Shown piece after piece: positions 8,339 to 16,661 of a DNA stretch of 64,000 nt. The notes under the pieces were generated by a model. It searched no databases, was not told the DNA's origin, and was given only the letters and a program-made list of their open reading frames with translations. This DNA is from Bacteroidetes bacterium HGW-Bacteroidetes-8 (GTDB lineage: Bacteria; Bacteroidota; Bacteroidia; Bacteroidales; UBA932): contig PHCZ01000001.1 of the NCBI GenBank assembly GCA_002840895.1, positions 1-64,000 on the forward strand. The letters run 5' to 3'. How positions within the stretch are numbered: the first letter of the stretch is position 1; each line of letters starts with the position of its first letter. The position numbers and the translations under genes are program-made.

Positions 8339-9817
8339 CTAATTAATATTAAAGACAAAACTGCCCCAAAAGTACATCATTAAAGTGATTACAACTGCAC
8401 CCACCAGATTTAAAAATAGCCCCGTTTTAGCCATCTGCCCAACACTTATACGGGATGTGCCAAATATTATTGCATTTGGAGGAGTGGCAACCGGAAGCAT
8501 AAAGGCCATCGAGGCAGACAATGTTGCAGGAATCATCAGAAGCAGTGGATTGATGTTTGTGGTTATTGCAATCCCTGCAAGGATTGGGAGGATCATCTCT
8601 GTTGTGGCGGTATTGGATGTAAGCTCGGTGAGAAATGTCATAAAAAGAGAGATGACCAGTATAATTACTATAGGGTGTAGTGAAGCCACACCTGCAAGTT
8701 GATTGCCAAACCAGAGAGACAGCCCGGACTCTTTAAACCCCGTTGCCAAAGCAAATCCACCTCCGAACAGTAGTAATATCTGCCAAGGTAATTTTGATGC
8801 GGTAGGCCAATCGAGTATTTTAGCTCCCTTTTCACTTCTTGACGGGATAATAAAAAGAATTAGAGCCATAAATATCGCAACGGTTCCATCGTTTATGAAC
8901 GAAGCTGCCGGAAATATTCCGGACCACCCCGGAATCACAGATCTGCCGATAGTAAGATCTGCCCGGAAAATCCACAGAAGTGCGAGAAGGGTGAATGTCA
9001 CAAAAACAAACTTCTCTTCAAACGTTGTTCTTCCCATCTCCTTAAGCTGATTGTGGAAAGTGAGTTTATCAATATCTATCCACTCTCCCTTTTTTGGTTT
9101 GAAACTAAGAAAGAGATATGCCCAGGTAATTGCAAATAGAATAAGTGATACAGGCAGAGCAAAAATTATCCAGCCGGAGAAGGAGATCTCCGGTAGGTGA
9201 GGAAAATAAATTGTGTAGATTCTCGAAAGTGAGAGGTTCGGTGGGGTGCCCACCAGAGTTGCCATTCCACCTATCGACGCGCTGTATGCTATTCCCAGCA
9301 GAAGGCCAGCACTGAACCTGGTGCTGTTTCTGTTGTTCATATAAGAGTCGAGTTGCCCGATTATTGACATAACAATTGGAAGCATCATCATTACAGTTGC
9401 AGTATTGGAGATCCACATAGATAGGAAGAATGAGGATGCCATAAACCCCAAAAGAATACGGGCAGGACTCACTCCTGTAAAAGCAAGGATGCTCAGGGCT
9501 ATGCGTTTATGCAAGTTCCACCTCTCCATAGCAAGAGCAACAAGAAATCCTCCCATAAACAGGAAGATGACATCATTAAAGTATGTGGCAGATACGGCTT
9601 TTCCATCCATTATACCAAATAGAGGAAAGAGAGCAACAGGCAACAGGGAGGTTATTGCCAGAGGGACAATTTCTGTTATCCACCAGACTGCCATAAGCAG
9701 AGCAATGCAAAATGTTGCAGTCACTTTCGGGTTTGCCGCATCCAGCTCTATAAAAACCATCAACCAGATTATTACCATAGGGGTAATGATAAAACTGATA
9801 ATCTGCTTTAACTTCAT
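8339..9817 (-). CDS. DASS/SLC13 family sodium:anion (dicarboxylate-type) symporter
   Basis: Inner-membrane transporter of the divalent anion:sodium symporter family, 492 residues with about 11-12 membrane segments. Both family repeats show the SNT signature: SNTATVMMMLP in the first half and TSNTATTEMILP in the second, which form the sodium and carboxylate sites. The end contains the conserved MLPVATPPNAIIFGT stretch. Likely substrates are C4-dicarboxylates, citrate or sulfate. It sits between the YciI-like gene (6 bases upstream) and the SMR exporter in one apparent four-gene operon. Confidence 0.88.
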   Translation of the reverse strand: MKLKQIISFIITPMVIIWLMVFIELDAANPKVTATFCIALLMAVWWITEIVPLAITSLLPVALFPLFGIMDGKAVSATYFNDVIFLFMGGFLVALAMERWNLHKRIALSILAFTGVSPARILLGFMASSFFLSMWISNTATVMMMLPIVMSIIGQLDSYMNNRNSTRFSAGLLLGIAYSASIGGMATLVGTPPNLSLSRIYTIYFPHLPEISFSGWIIFALPVSLILFAITWAYLFLSFKPKKGEWIDIDKLTFHNQLKEMGRTTFEEKFVFVTFTLLALLWIFRADLTIGRSVIPGWSGIFPAASFINDGTVAIFMALILFIIPSRSEKGAKILDWPTASKLPWQILLLFGGGFALATGFKESGLSLWFGNQLAGVASLHPIVIILVISLFMTFLTELTSNTATTEMILPILAGIAITTNINPLLLMIPATLSASMAFMLPVATPPNAIIFGTSRISVGQMAKTGLFLNLVGAVVITLMMYFWGSFVFNIN

Positions 9818-9823
9818 AATTAG

Positions 9824-10282
9824 TTACCTTCTTTGTTTTGCAATTTTTTCTGCAGAGTCGAGATAGAGCGATAGGGCTGCAGATCCGTACCAGTTATAAA
9901 GTTGGGCTTCCAGAAGCCTCTCTTTTACTGCAGGATCACCTTTTAACAGCTCTGTTGCCTCTTCAAAATCCTTTGCATTAAGTATGAACAACCCTCTATA
10001 ACTATTTTCATTCTTTCCTATTGGACCTGCTACAACAAGCTTTCCTGCTTTAACCATAACCCCCATATTGCTCATATGACCTGCAAAACAGCTGTCTATG
10101 AATTTTTTGTCTGTTGTAGTGTTACTCCCTGTCTTGAGAATCACCAATATATAACTCTTCATACCGTATTCATCGGCACCAAGTTTTTTTGCCAGTTCGG
10201 AATCAAAATTCTGGTTATTTGTCTGACTGAAAGCCAGTGAGACAAATAATAATGAAATTATTGTTAATGCTATTGTTTTCAT
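9824..10282 (-). CDS. exported YciI-like protein
   Basis: A 152-residue protein with an N-terminal signal peptide (MKTIALTIISLL, cleavage likely AFS/Q) followed by a YCII-related alpha/beta barrel domain. The family shape is visible in the CFAGHMSNMGVMVKAGKLVVAGPIG stretch (positions about 66-90, His and Gly-Pro conserved) and the later ELLKGDPAVKERLLEAQLYNW. YciI proteins are usually small cytoplasmic proteins, some with dehalogenase-like or muconolactone-isomerase-like folds. Export to the periplasm is unusual and is shared with the adjacent upstream isochorismatase-like enzyme, 10 bases away. Reaction unknown. Confidence 0.78.
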   Translation of the reverse strand: MKTIALTIISLLFVSLAFSQTNNQNFDSELAKKLGADEYGMKSYILVILKTGSNTTTDKKFIDSCFAGHMSNMGVMVKAGKLVVAGPIGKNENSYRGLFILNAKDFEEATELLKGDPAVKERLLEAQLYNWYGSAALSLYLDSAEKIAKQRR

Positions 10283-10292
10283 AAGAGTATAT

Positions 10293-10907
10293 CTATTTTG
10301 TTAAATATGAATCTGTATTCTTTAGAAATTCCTGAAGATCAATAACCTTTGAGTACCCCCCAGTTGAAAGTGCAGCAAAAGTACTAAAATGCACATCCTC
10401 TGCTTTTATAACCCTACCTTCAAAGTTTAGATCTTTTGTTGCACAGGCATCCTTGATTACTATACATTGAAAACCAAAGTCGTGTCCCGCTCTTACTGCA
10501 GCTTCCAGACACATATGGGTTTGCATTCCAATAATAACAAGTTTTGTAATATTGTTTTCCTTAAGATATTCAAGCAGATCTGTCCCCAAAAAACTGTTTA
10601 CCTCTTTTTTAGTTATCACCTTCTCGCCGGAGAGAGGTTGAACACTGCTATGAATTTCAAAACCTTTCAAGGCTTGGTGCCTAATATGAACAACGGGCAG
10701 ATTTTTGTCTCTGAACACTTTAAGAACTTTGCTTGCTGCAACTGCTGCCTCACCTGCATTTACAAGGCCGGGACCCTCTCCCGGAAAATAGAAATTTTGA
10801 ATATCTACTATAAGCAAGGCTGTTTTTATGATTTCGGGTCTCTGTTCCGATTTTGAAACATTAAAAACACCGAATATTAAAAAGATTGAAATAAGGATTC
10901 TCCCCAT
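10293..10907 (-). CDS. exported isochorismatase-family cysteine hydrolase
   Basis: Cysteine hydrolase of the isochorismatase/nicotinamidase superfamily. The catalytic triad is visible as Asp35 (LLIVDIQN), Lys100 or 101 (VITKKEVNSF) and Cys133 (GMQTHMCLEAAVRAG), with the usual cis-peptide region before the Cys. The domain is preceded by a hydrophobic leader (MGRILISIFLIFGVF, cleavage around SKS), so the enzyme is predicted to be periplasmic, atypical for this superfamily. It is the first gene of the unit with the YciI-like protein, DASS symporter and SMR exporter. Substrate is unknown; an amide or vinyl-ether substrate is possible by family. Confidence 0.82.
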   Translation of the reverse strand: MGRILISIFLIFGVFNVSKSEQRPEIIKTALLIVDIQNFYFPGEGPGLVNAGEAAVAASKVLKVFRDKNLPVVHIRHQALKGFEIHSSVQPLSGEKVITKKEVNSFLGTDLLEYLKENNITKLVIIGMQTHMCLEAAVRAGHDFGFQCIVIKDACATKDLNFEGRVIKAEDVHFSTFAALSTGGYSKVIDLQEFLKNTDSYLTK

Positions 10908-10958
10908 ATTTTTTGTTTAAGTCAGCTATAAAGATACAATTTTTTTCAAACACGGTTT

Positions 10959-11003
10959 AAAAAAGGAGCACTTTAGCCATTTCAACTAAAGTGCTCTTTT
11001 TTA
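10959..11003 (-). terminator. Rho-independent terminator of the iron-sulfur/propeller operon
   Basis: An 11-bp perfect stem (10966-10976 with 10986-10996, GAGCACTTTAG and its complement) with a 9-base loop. On the minus strand it is followed by a T run (CCTTTTTT). It lies just past the stop of the NapH-like gene at 11030. T-rich sequence on the other side as well could make it work in both directions. Confidence 0.85.
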
Positions 11004-11029
11004 ATATTATTCCAATATAACTTGAGAGC

Positions 11030-12058
11030 CTATATCGCTTTAAACTTACAAGCATCGCTGCAGAGGTTGCACTGGACGCAGTTGTAGTTTGACAGTTTGG
11101 TAATTTTATTTTTACGGTCAATCACAATTGACTGGGTAGGGCAAATCTTTTGACAAGCAGTACATAGGGTGCATTTCTCTTTGTCGATTCGTCTCGGTTT
11201 GAGGGAGAACACAGAGACAACCCCTACAAGTACTCCGTATGGACAGAGCAGGCGGCAAAAAGGCCTCGGAATCCAGTAACCTATTATTAGTACAATAGCA
11301 AGATAGCTCCACGAGAAAATCCCGAATGCAGAGAGAAACTTCGGCTCCATAGGGTTTCCGAAAACCAGGCCTGCAACTTGTTCAAACCAGGTTTTACCTG
11401 TAAAGAAGAGCGCTTTGTATGGCTCCAGCTGACAAGCCAGAAAGTATGTAGATTTTATTGCAAAATATACAGTTGCTACCAAAATGAGAATTGGTATTAC
11501 CCTGACTATTTTATTTATAATCAAAGGCAACTGAAAATGTTTCCTCTTCTTGTAAAAAAGATGCTGGACAGCACCCAGCGGACAGCCCGAACTGCAGAAA
11601 ACCCTTCCTGCTACTAGTGCTATTATCAAAGGTGAGATAAAGACAACCAGAGTAACCAGCCCCACAAGTTTTGGTGTAATCATACCGATTGTAACATTGG
11701 TAATAACCCCAACCGGGCAGATACATCCTCCTCTTATCAAACCAAGGTATGCGAGAGTAATTATTGCCAGTATTGTAATGTAGCGTGATGGTTTTCTTTT
11801 AATAACAAAGAGAAGCCCGGCCAGCATTATCAGAATAAGTATACCCATATCTACAAAGACCATATACTCCGGTGTGGGATGATACTGTTTGGGAACGTAG
11901 CTCTCCCGGAACTGCCAGACATCACTGTTTTCATCTACCTCTCTTATGCAGTTTGGATCACTCTGCTCCTGTGCATAAAGTGAGTTTACAGATGATAGTG
12001 AGGGAACAAAAAGTGTAAGTGTCAATATTAAGGTGACAATTTTAATAATCTGCTTCAT
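11030..12058 (-). CDS. NapH/NosR-like membrane iron-sulfur protein
   Basis: Polytopic membrane protein with a cleavable leader (residues 1-29, LYAQ), about five to six membrane helices and two C-terminal [4Fe-4S] ferredoxin motifs (Cys296/299/302/306 and Cys327/330/333/337). It also carries the CxxxCP pairs diagnostic of the NapH/NosR/CcoG group: CSSGCP (155, 159) and CRLLCP (268, 272), plus an extra CICP (112, 114). In known systems such proteins pass electrons between the menaquinone pool and periplasmic partners together with a NapG-type ferredoxin. Here that partner is encoded 11 bases upstream. It is the last gene of a four-gene operon ending in a terminator at 10966-10996. Confidence 0.85.
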   Translation of the reverse strand: MKQIIKIVTLILTLTLFVPSLSSVNSLYAQEQSDPNCIREVDENSDVWQFRESYVPKQYHPTPEYMVFVDMGILILIMLAGLLFVIKRKPSRYITILAIITLAYLGLIRGGCICPVGVITNVTIGMITPKLVGLVTLVVFISPLIIALVAGRVFCSSGCPLGAVQHLFYKKRKHFQLPLIINKIVRVIPILILVATVYFAIKSTYFLACQLEPYKALFFTGKTWFEQVAGLVFGNPMEPKFLSAFGIFSWSYLAIVLIIGYWIPRPFCRLLCPYGVLVGVVSVFSLKPRRIDKEKCTLCTACQKICPTQSIVIDRKNKITKLSNYNCVQCNLCSDACKFKAI

Positions 12059-12069
12059 AATCTCTCTTT

Positions 12070-12666
12070 TTAATATTGTCCACTCTCCAGTGCATATTCA
12101 CCTTTAAAATCATCCTCAGGTCCAAACCAAACCCTGTCAATCGCTTTCTCCGGGCATTTTGCAGCGATGTTGCAGCTGTTGCAGGCGATGCAAAGGTCGG
12201 GGCGAATTATCAAAAACATAGATTGAGTCCCCTTTTCTTTGCAGTTCTTCACACATTTACCGCAACCGGTACACAGTTTATCATCTATGGAGTAGATAAA
12301 GGTTCCGTCAACTGTTCCTGAGTAGCTCTCTCTCAATACAGCATTGTGCGGGCAAACCCTCTTCCCCGCCTCCATAATCTTATCCGAAGCAATCTGCTTG
12401 TCACTGATGTGACCATAACAAACCACACAGAAGCTGCACTTTTTTTGGTCGTTTACAGCTTTTACTGCAGATGGCGTTCTCACACAAGCAGTTTCGCAAA
12501 TTCCACATCCGGTACATTTATGCGGGTCAATTGCCCATACAAACCTGGTTGAAGGACCTGCTGTCTCCGGATTCAACTGACTCTTGATTACTCTGTACGT
12601 TACTCCGCCTATTGCAAGCACACACGCACCCCTTCCTAAATTGACCAAAAATTTTCTTCGATCCAT
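12070..12666 (-). CDS. Tat-exported polyferredoxin, NapG-like
   Basis: A 198-residue protein with a twin-arginine signal (RRKFLVNLGRG at the N terminus, then a short hydrophobic stretch) and four [4Fe-4S] motifs. The visible ligand sets are Cys51/54/57/61, Cys77/80/83 with Cys105, Cys132/135/138/142 and Cys159/162/165/171. This is the NapG/NrfC layout of periplasmic ferredoxins. Paired with the downstream NapH-like protein it should form a quinol-linked electron-transfer module on the outer face of the inner membrane. No nitrate or nitrite reductase gene is present; the other operon members are a PhnD-like lipoprotein and a beta-propeller, so the redox partner differs from Nap. Confidence 0.87.
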   Translation of the reverse strand: MDRRKFLVNLGRGACVLAIGGVTYRVIKSQLNPETAGPSTRFVWAIDPHKCTGCGICETACVRTPSAVKAVNDQKKCSFCVVCYGHISDKQIASDKIMEAGKRVCPHNAVLRESYSGTVDGTFIYSIDDKLCTGCGKCVKNCKEKGTQSMFLIIRPDLCIACNSCNIAAKCPEKAIDRVWFGPEDDFKGEYALESGQY

Positions 12667-12692
12667 TATAATTGTTTTTTATATCGAAAAAT

Positions 12693-13631
12693 TTATTTTA
12701 CCTGAGATTCAACATAAGGGAGAGGTTTCCAGCTTGCAGGTAAAACAAAGCCTCTGCTTAGTAGTGAAGCCGGAACATTCTCCCCGGAGATCTCTAGTAG
12801 TGCTTTCTGAAGCCTTAAAGCATCTGATTCACTCACCTTAGACATATCCAGAATAACTGAGCATAATGGAATCTGCTCTGTAACTCCTATCGTACGAAAC
12901 TCTTCGGGAGTTGCAAAATCAACAGCACAACTTGCTGTGAGAGAGTAGTCAGATACAACGGCTACATCTACCTCACCTTCGTAAAGCATATTAATAGTTT
13001 CAAGGCAACTCGCTTTTTGAGAGATCTCTTTTGGCGAGATTTTACTCTCTTTTAGGATTGCCATAGGAAGATGATACTTCTCATAGGAGTCCGGTTGTCC
13101 TGTAACCAATGTTTTTCCGTTGATCTCATCCATACTCACTATCGGAGAGTCAACATTTACAATAAAATTACCTGTGAGCCACTGTTTATTAGATGGGTCA
13201 AGAAGATCTGCAACTCTTTTATAATTGAAATTAAACTCCGGGACCAGCATATAGGCAAGCCAAGGTTTGCAGATTGCTCCGTCAAAAGCACTGGTTCTTA
13301 AAGAATCAACCATCTCATACTCCTCGATGTAATATGTTAGTTTAAGGTCGATGTTGTATTTTGTTATAAGAATCTTCTGAATAGTATCATACTCTCTGGC
13401 CGCAAGATCCGCTATGCAGGAGCAGGCGGTTTTAAGACAGTAGGCTTCATTTACTGCAAGCGAGATTGTCAAAGTAGAGTCCGATGTAGATGATTCTAAC
13501 ACTTCGGAGGGCACAAAGGCAGTCTCCTCATATAGATTGAGAGCCTTATCTTCACTATTATTGCAGCCTGCAAAGAGAGTGCAAGCTGCAATAATAATAA
13601 GAGATATGTAAAATACTTTTGGTATCTTCAT
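12693..13631 (-). CDS. PhnD-like substrate-binding lipoprotein with many cysteines
   Basis: A 312-residue lipoprotein (lipobox LFAGC, lipidated Cys23) with a periplasmic type-2 substrate-binding fold like PhnD/SsuA proteins. Indicators are repeated DGAICKPW-type lobes, the MDEINGKTLVTGQPDSYEKY hinge region (168-187) and the EGEVDVAVVSDYS segment. Unusually for this fold it has seven further cysteines (65, 70, 72, 121, 209, 235, 257), including CxxxxCxC at 65-72. No ABC permease or ATPase is encoded nearby, so it probably does not serve uptake. In this operon it could bind a metal, a thiol compound or the Cys-pair propeller next door. Function unproven. Confidence 0.72.
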   Translation of the reverse strand: MKIPKVFYISLIIIAACTLFAGCNNSEDKALNLYEETAFVPSEVLESSTSDSTLTISLAVNEAYCLKTACSCIADLAAREYDTIQKILITKYNIDLKLTYYIEEYEMVDSLRTSAFDGAICKPWLAYMLVPEFNFNYKRVADLLDPSNKQWLTGNFIVNVDSPIVSMDEINGKTLVTGQPDSYEKYHLPMAILKESKISPKEISQKASCLETINMLYEGEVDVAVVSDYSLTASCAVDFATPEEFRTIGVTEQIPLCSVILDMSKVSESDALRLQKALLEISGENVPASLLSRGFVLPASWKPLPYVESQVK

Positions 13632-13640
13632 TCAATAGAG

Positions 13641-15233
13641 CTATTTAACAGATATACATTTAACAATACCATCTGTTTTTGATGCCAGATAGACATTGTC
13701 TTTTGTGTCCACTATCATCGGAATATAGGCGCAACCCTTTACAAGCTCATCTATACCCTCAATTTTCTTTGCACCCTCTTTGCTGTACACCTTTATACGG
13801 GTAGGGTCTTTCTCAACTGTAACAATACCGCCGTTTGAGAGGAAGGCAACGCTAACTGGGTTGCAGCAGCCGTGGAACTCATCTATTCCTGTACCACGCT
13901 GACCAAAAGCAATTGTAGGAGCTCCTGTAAAATCATATCCATTTACCCTGAATGCACCCAGATTAGCAACAAGAACCTCACTGTTGTTACGAACTCCAAA
14001 GTCCAGAATACCGCAGCAGGTACGAAGTTTTTCGATTGCAGATTTTTTAGCTCCTGTCTCTAAGTCGTAAATATTTATGAGTCTGCCGCGTGTATCGGCA
14101 ACCAGAATGTTGTTTTCTGATACCCTTACTCCGGTTGCTGTAACAAGACCTTCAAGCTTAAGATCTCTTACTTTTACCCCTTTTGAGTTCAAAATGACAC
14201 ACTCTACACCGGTAGGAGTCTCTACCTGCATAGTTCTTCCCCTGGATTCAACGTTCTTCTTTTCTACTATTGTACCAAGAACATAGATATTGTCTGCTTT
14301 GTCAACAGCAATTACAGAAGGTTTAGAGTTAAGGTTAGATTTGAACTCGGCCACTTTTGCACCTGTAGGGCTAACTACAAGAACTTTACCTTCGCTTGTG
14401 ATTGCGCATACGTTATCATTTGACATCACTGCAAGATAAATAACATTCTTATGATCTTTTCCTGCAAATGTGTTATCTACCGAGTATGTAAGGTTGCTGG
14501 CCTCTGTTATGAAAGATTCCATAGAGACCTCCGTCTTTTTCATCTCAGTTACTGTCTCACGCATCTTTATTACACTTGGCAGTTGTGCAAGTTTTGGATC
14601 CAACATATTTATAAATTCCTCTACAACAGCAGCACTTTTGCCGGAAGTGGCGCGACCAACTAAAATTACAGAGAAGTTTGATTTTGGAAACTCCTTTATA
14701 AAGTCAATAGCAAGCTGCTCGTTCTCCTTTGTGTATGTATCCAGGATAGCTTCAATCTCTTTTTTTCTCTCATCAGTTACAGCTCCTTGTGAGCCTCTTG
14801 AGTACAATTCAGCTCTTAGCTCATTAACTTTAAACTTTTCGCCAAGAGCTTTTACTCTTTCGCTGTACAGATATGAGTCATCCTGTATTTTACTACCCTC
14901 AATAACTGCTTTCATCAGGGAGTCAACGTGACCTTTGATAGTAATGTCGGAGTTCTCATTGTAGAAAGAGAGTGTTGCAGCCCTTCTATCTTCAACCATA
15001 AGATAGAATTGCGATGGCTCTACCAAACTTCCGGTAAATGTAAAAGACCCGTTTTCTACAACAGCAGTGTCAGTCAAAGTTCTGTCTGACAAAGACATTA
15101 GAATAACTTTTCCCTCTGGAAGTCCTTCAAGGGTTCCTGTGATTTTGAAAGTAGTACTTGGTTTACACGATGTAATAGCCAGTGCTAACATCAGTATAAA
15201 AGCACCAATGCGTGATAGTTGTTTTGTATTCAT
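13641..15233 (-). CDS. DUF4369/beta-propeller lipoprotein with two vicinal Cys pairs
   Basis: A 530-residue lipoprotein (lipobox AITSC, Cys23). Residues about 28-125 are a DUF4369 domain, normally found at the N terminus of Bacteroidota TlpA-like thiol:disulfide oxidoreductases. A helical linker follows to about residue 245. Instead of a thioredoxin fold, residues about 255-530 form NHL-like repeats of a six-bladed beta-propeller. The propeller carries vicinal pairs Cys406-Cys407 (RTCCGI) and Cys456-Cys457 (GCCNP), plus Cys276, 345, 501 and 526. It is the first gene of the operon, with a consensus promoter at 15347-15377. I infer a thiol-redox or metal-binding role facing the periplasm, served by the NapGH-like pair. 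Confidence 0.75.
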   Translation of the reverse strand: MNTKQLSRIGAFILMLALAITSCKPSTTFKITGTLEGLPEGKVILMSLSDRTLTDTAVVENGSFTFTGSLVEPSQFYLMVEDRRAATLSFYNENSDITIKGHVDSLMKAVIEGSKIQDDSYLYSERVKALGEKFKVNELRAELYSRGSQGAVTDERKKEIEAILDTYTKENEQLAIDFIKEFPKSNFSVILVGRATSGKSAAVVEEFINMLDPKLAQLPSVIKMRETVTEMKKTEVSMESFITEASNLTYSVDNTFAGKDHKNVIYLAVMSNDNVCAITSEGKVLVVSPTGAKVAEFKSNLNSKPSVIAVDKADNIYVLGTIVEKKNVESRGRTMQVETPTGVECVILNSKGVKVRDLKLEGLVTATGVRVSENNILVADTRGRLINIYDLETGAKKSAIEKLRTCCGILDFGVRNNSEVLVANLGAFRVNGYDFTGAPTIAFGQRGTGIDEFHGCCNPVSVAFLSNGGIVTVEKDPTRIKVYSKEGAKKIEGIDELVKGCAYIPMIVDTKDNVYLASKTDGIVKCISVK

Positions 15234-15346
15234 ATTATTTTTATAAAAGTGTTTATTTCAAAAACAGGTTAAGGATCTTTTGTTTTCTATATGTTTTAAA
15301 AGCACACATAAGGCAAAAAAGGGTGAAATTCCAACTACTATAAGTA

Positions 15347-15377
15347 CAAACTTAACACTGTTAACCCTAATCTCAAA
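15347..15377 (-). promoter_or_regulatory. consensus promoter of the propeller/iron-sulfur operon
   Basis: On the minus strand TTTG, then exactly 19 bases, then TAAGTTTG: a full match to the Bacteroidota primary-sigma consensus. Transcription would start near 15340, leaving an AT-rich leader of about 107 bases before the ATG at 15233. I found no obvious riboswitch-like fold in that leader. Confidence 0.75.
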
Positions 15378-15497
15378 TTGAAAAAAAACTGAAAAAAAAG
15401 TTCAAAACAGAAATAGTGTAATTATAAAATCACGCTGTTGCTTGGTTTTTTGCAATCAACCGCCAAAAATAGTAATAATAATCAAACAAAAAAGGGG
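15378..15497. other. AT-rich spacer between two minus-strand operons
   Basis: No gene, clear terminator or repeat is visible between the end of the GH26-like gene (15498) and the promoter of the next operon. A weak imperfect hairpin (TTGC/GCAA around a T6 run, near 15433-15455) could serve as a terminator for the polysaccharide operon, but it is not convincing. Confidence 0.3.
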
Positions 15498-16661
15498 CTA
15501 TTGAACAATTTCGTTAATGAACTCGACACTTTTAAGATTTTTTTTAATTTCGGATATCACAGATGAGTCCCCCTTGAAAGACCAGTCCAGAGATTTATAG
15601 GTAACTGTAATATCACTGTTAACGTGAAAAAATAGAACCGCTTTTACAGCAGAATACTCTCCGTGAATCAACTTCAATGCATCGCCAAACCAGAGGTCTC
15701 TCTCTCCCCCTACATTTAAAGATCCCAACTCACTTATCATTATTGGTTTACTGTACTCAGAAAGTATTGTATAGCTCTCATTTACAACCTCCCGGAATGT
15801 CCACCATCTGCTCCAGGTTGCAACCGTTCCGTAATTCAATGCTGTAAGGCCAATCCAGTCAACATAATTGTCACCCGGATAGTACATATCAAAATCTAAG
15901 TAGCCGGGGTGCGGAGACCAGATCCAGATAACATTATTTGCACCGGCAAATCGGAATCTTTCCACAATATGCCTCCAGGCTGCAATAAAATCTTTAGGAT
16001 CATTGTTTTGAGGGCCCCAGGGGTATCTATATGGGTCATTCATCTCGTGTCCAAGCCTTAAGAAAAGAGGGTGGCCGAACCTTGCTGCTGCCCCGGCCCA
16101 GTTATCTATGTAGTTATCAAAATCTCCACGTGCGATTGCAGATAGACCATTTTTGTTTGGGTCTTCACTCTCCTTAATCCAGTTATACCTCTGGGGATCA
16201 AAGTCATTTAACCAGGGTTCCCACGTGACAACAGGGATTGAACCAAGGTCATAGATTGCCTGAACCCTTAAAAAAGGGAAGACCTGCTCTCTTTTGCTCC
16301 CCCAGGCTGTGTAGATCTGAATTAAAGGAAATTTTGTTTTTAGCGAATCTTCCAGTTGAATAACCGGTTCATAAGTCTCTGCGGTGAGGTCGTCATACAC
16401 TCCATATAGTGTAAAATCAGGAGATTTTAGCCATTGGGTGTTATCTCTCTCTTTTACAAATACGTTCATTGAGTTGAGCCTCTTCTGCTGAATGTTAAGA
16501 ATCTGTTTTTCAATTGTGACTATACCTGAATTGAGGGAGGAGAAGAGAGATTCGAACGGACCACTTGTCCCTTTACCTGCATAGGCAAGCAGGAGAAAGA
16601 GAGCAGCTCCTAAACCTGCTGTTAAAAGAAAAACGGAGACTCTTTTAATCTGTTTTTTCAT
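15498..16661 (-). CDS. GH26-like (beta-mannanase type) hydrolase of an exopolysaccharide operon
   Basis: A 387-residue protein with a single N-terminal membrane anchor or uncleaved signal (residues about 8-28) and a TIM-barrel domain like GH26 beta-mannanases. The expected acid/base Glu206 (LRLGHEMND) and nucleophile Glu311 (MISELGS) are both present, as are the active-site aromatics in YRYPWGP and IWIWSPHPG. It overlaps the GT2 synthase gene by 17 bases. Periplasmic hydrolases coupled to a synthase (as in alginate, cellulose or Pel systems) trim or release polymer during export. That role is the best inference here; the polymer may be mannan-like. Confidence 0.8.
   Translation of the reverse strand: MKKQIKRVSVFLLTAGLGAALFLLLAYAGKGTSGPFESLFSSLNSGIVTIEKQILNIQQKRLNSMNVFVKERDNTQWLKSPDFTLYGVYDDLTAETYEPVIQLEDSLKTKFPLIQIYTAWGSKREQVFPFLRVQAIYDLGSIPVVTWEPWLNDFDPQRYNWIKESEDPNKNGLSAIARGDFDNYIDNWAGAAARFGHPLFLRLGHEMNDPYRYPWGPQNNDPKDFIAAWRHIVERFRFAGANNVIWIWSPHPGYLDFDMYYPGDNYVDWIGLTALNYGTVATWSRWWTFREVVNESYTILSEYSKPIMISELGSLNVGGERDLWFGDALKLIHGEYSAVKAVLFFHVNSDITVTYKSLDWSFKGDSSVISEIKKNLKSVEFINEIVQ

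Noticed and set aside
10966-10996. Operator palindrome upstream of the isochorismatase gene
   Set aside because: The stem is followed by a T run on the minus strand just after the NapH-like stop, so a terminator is the simpler explanation.
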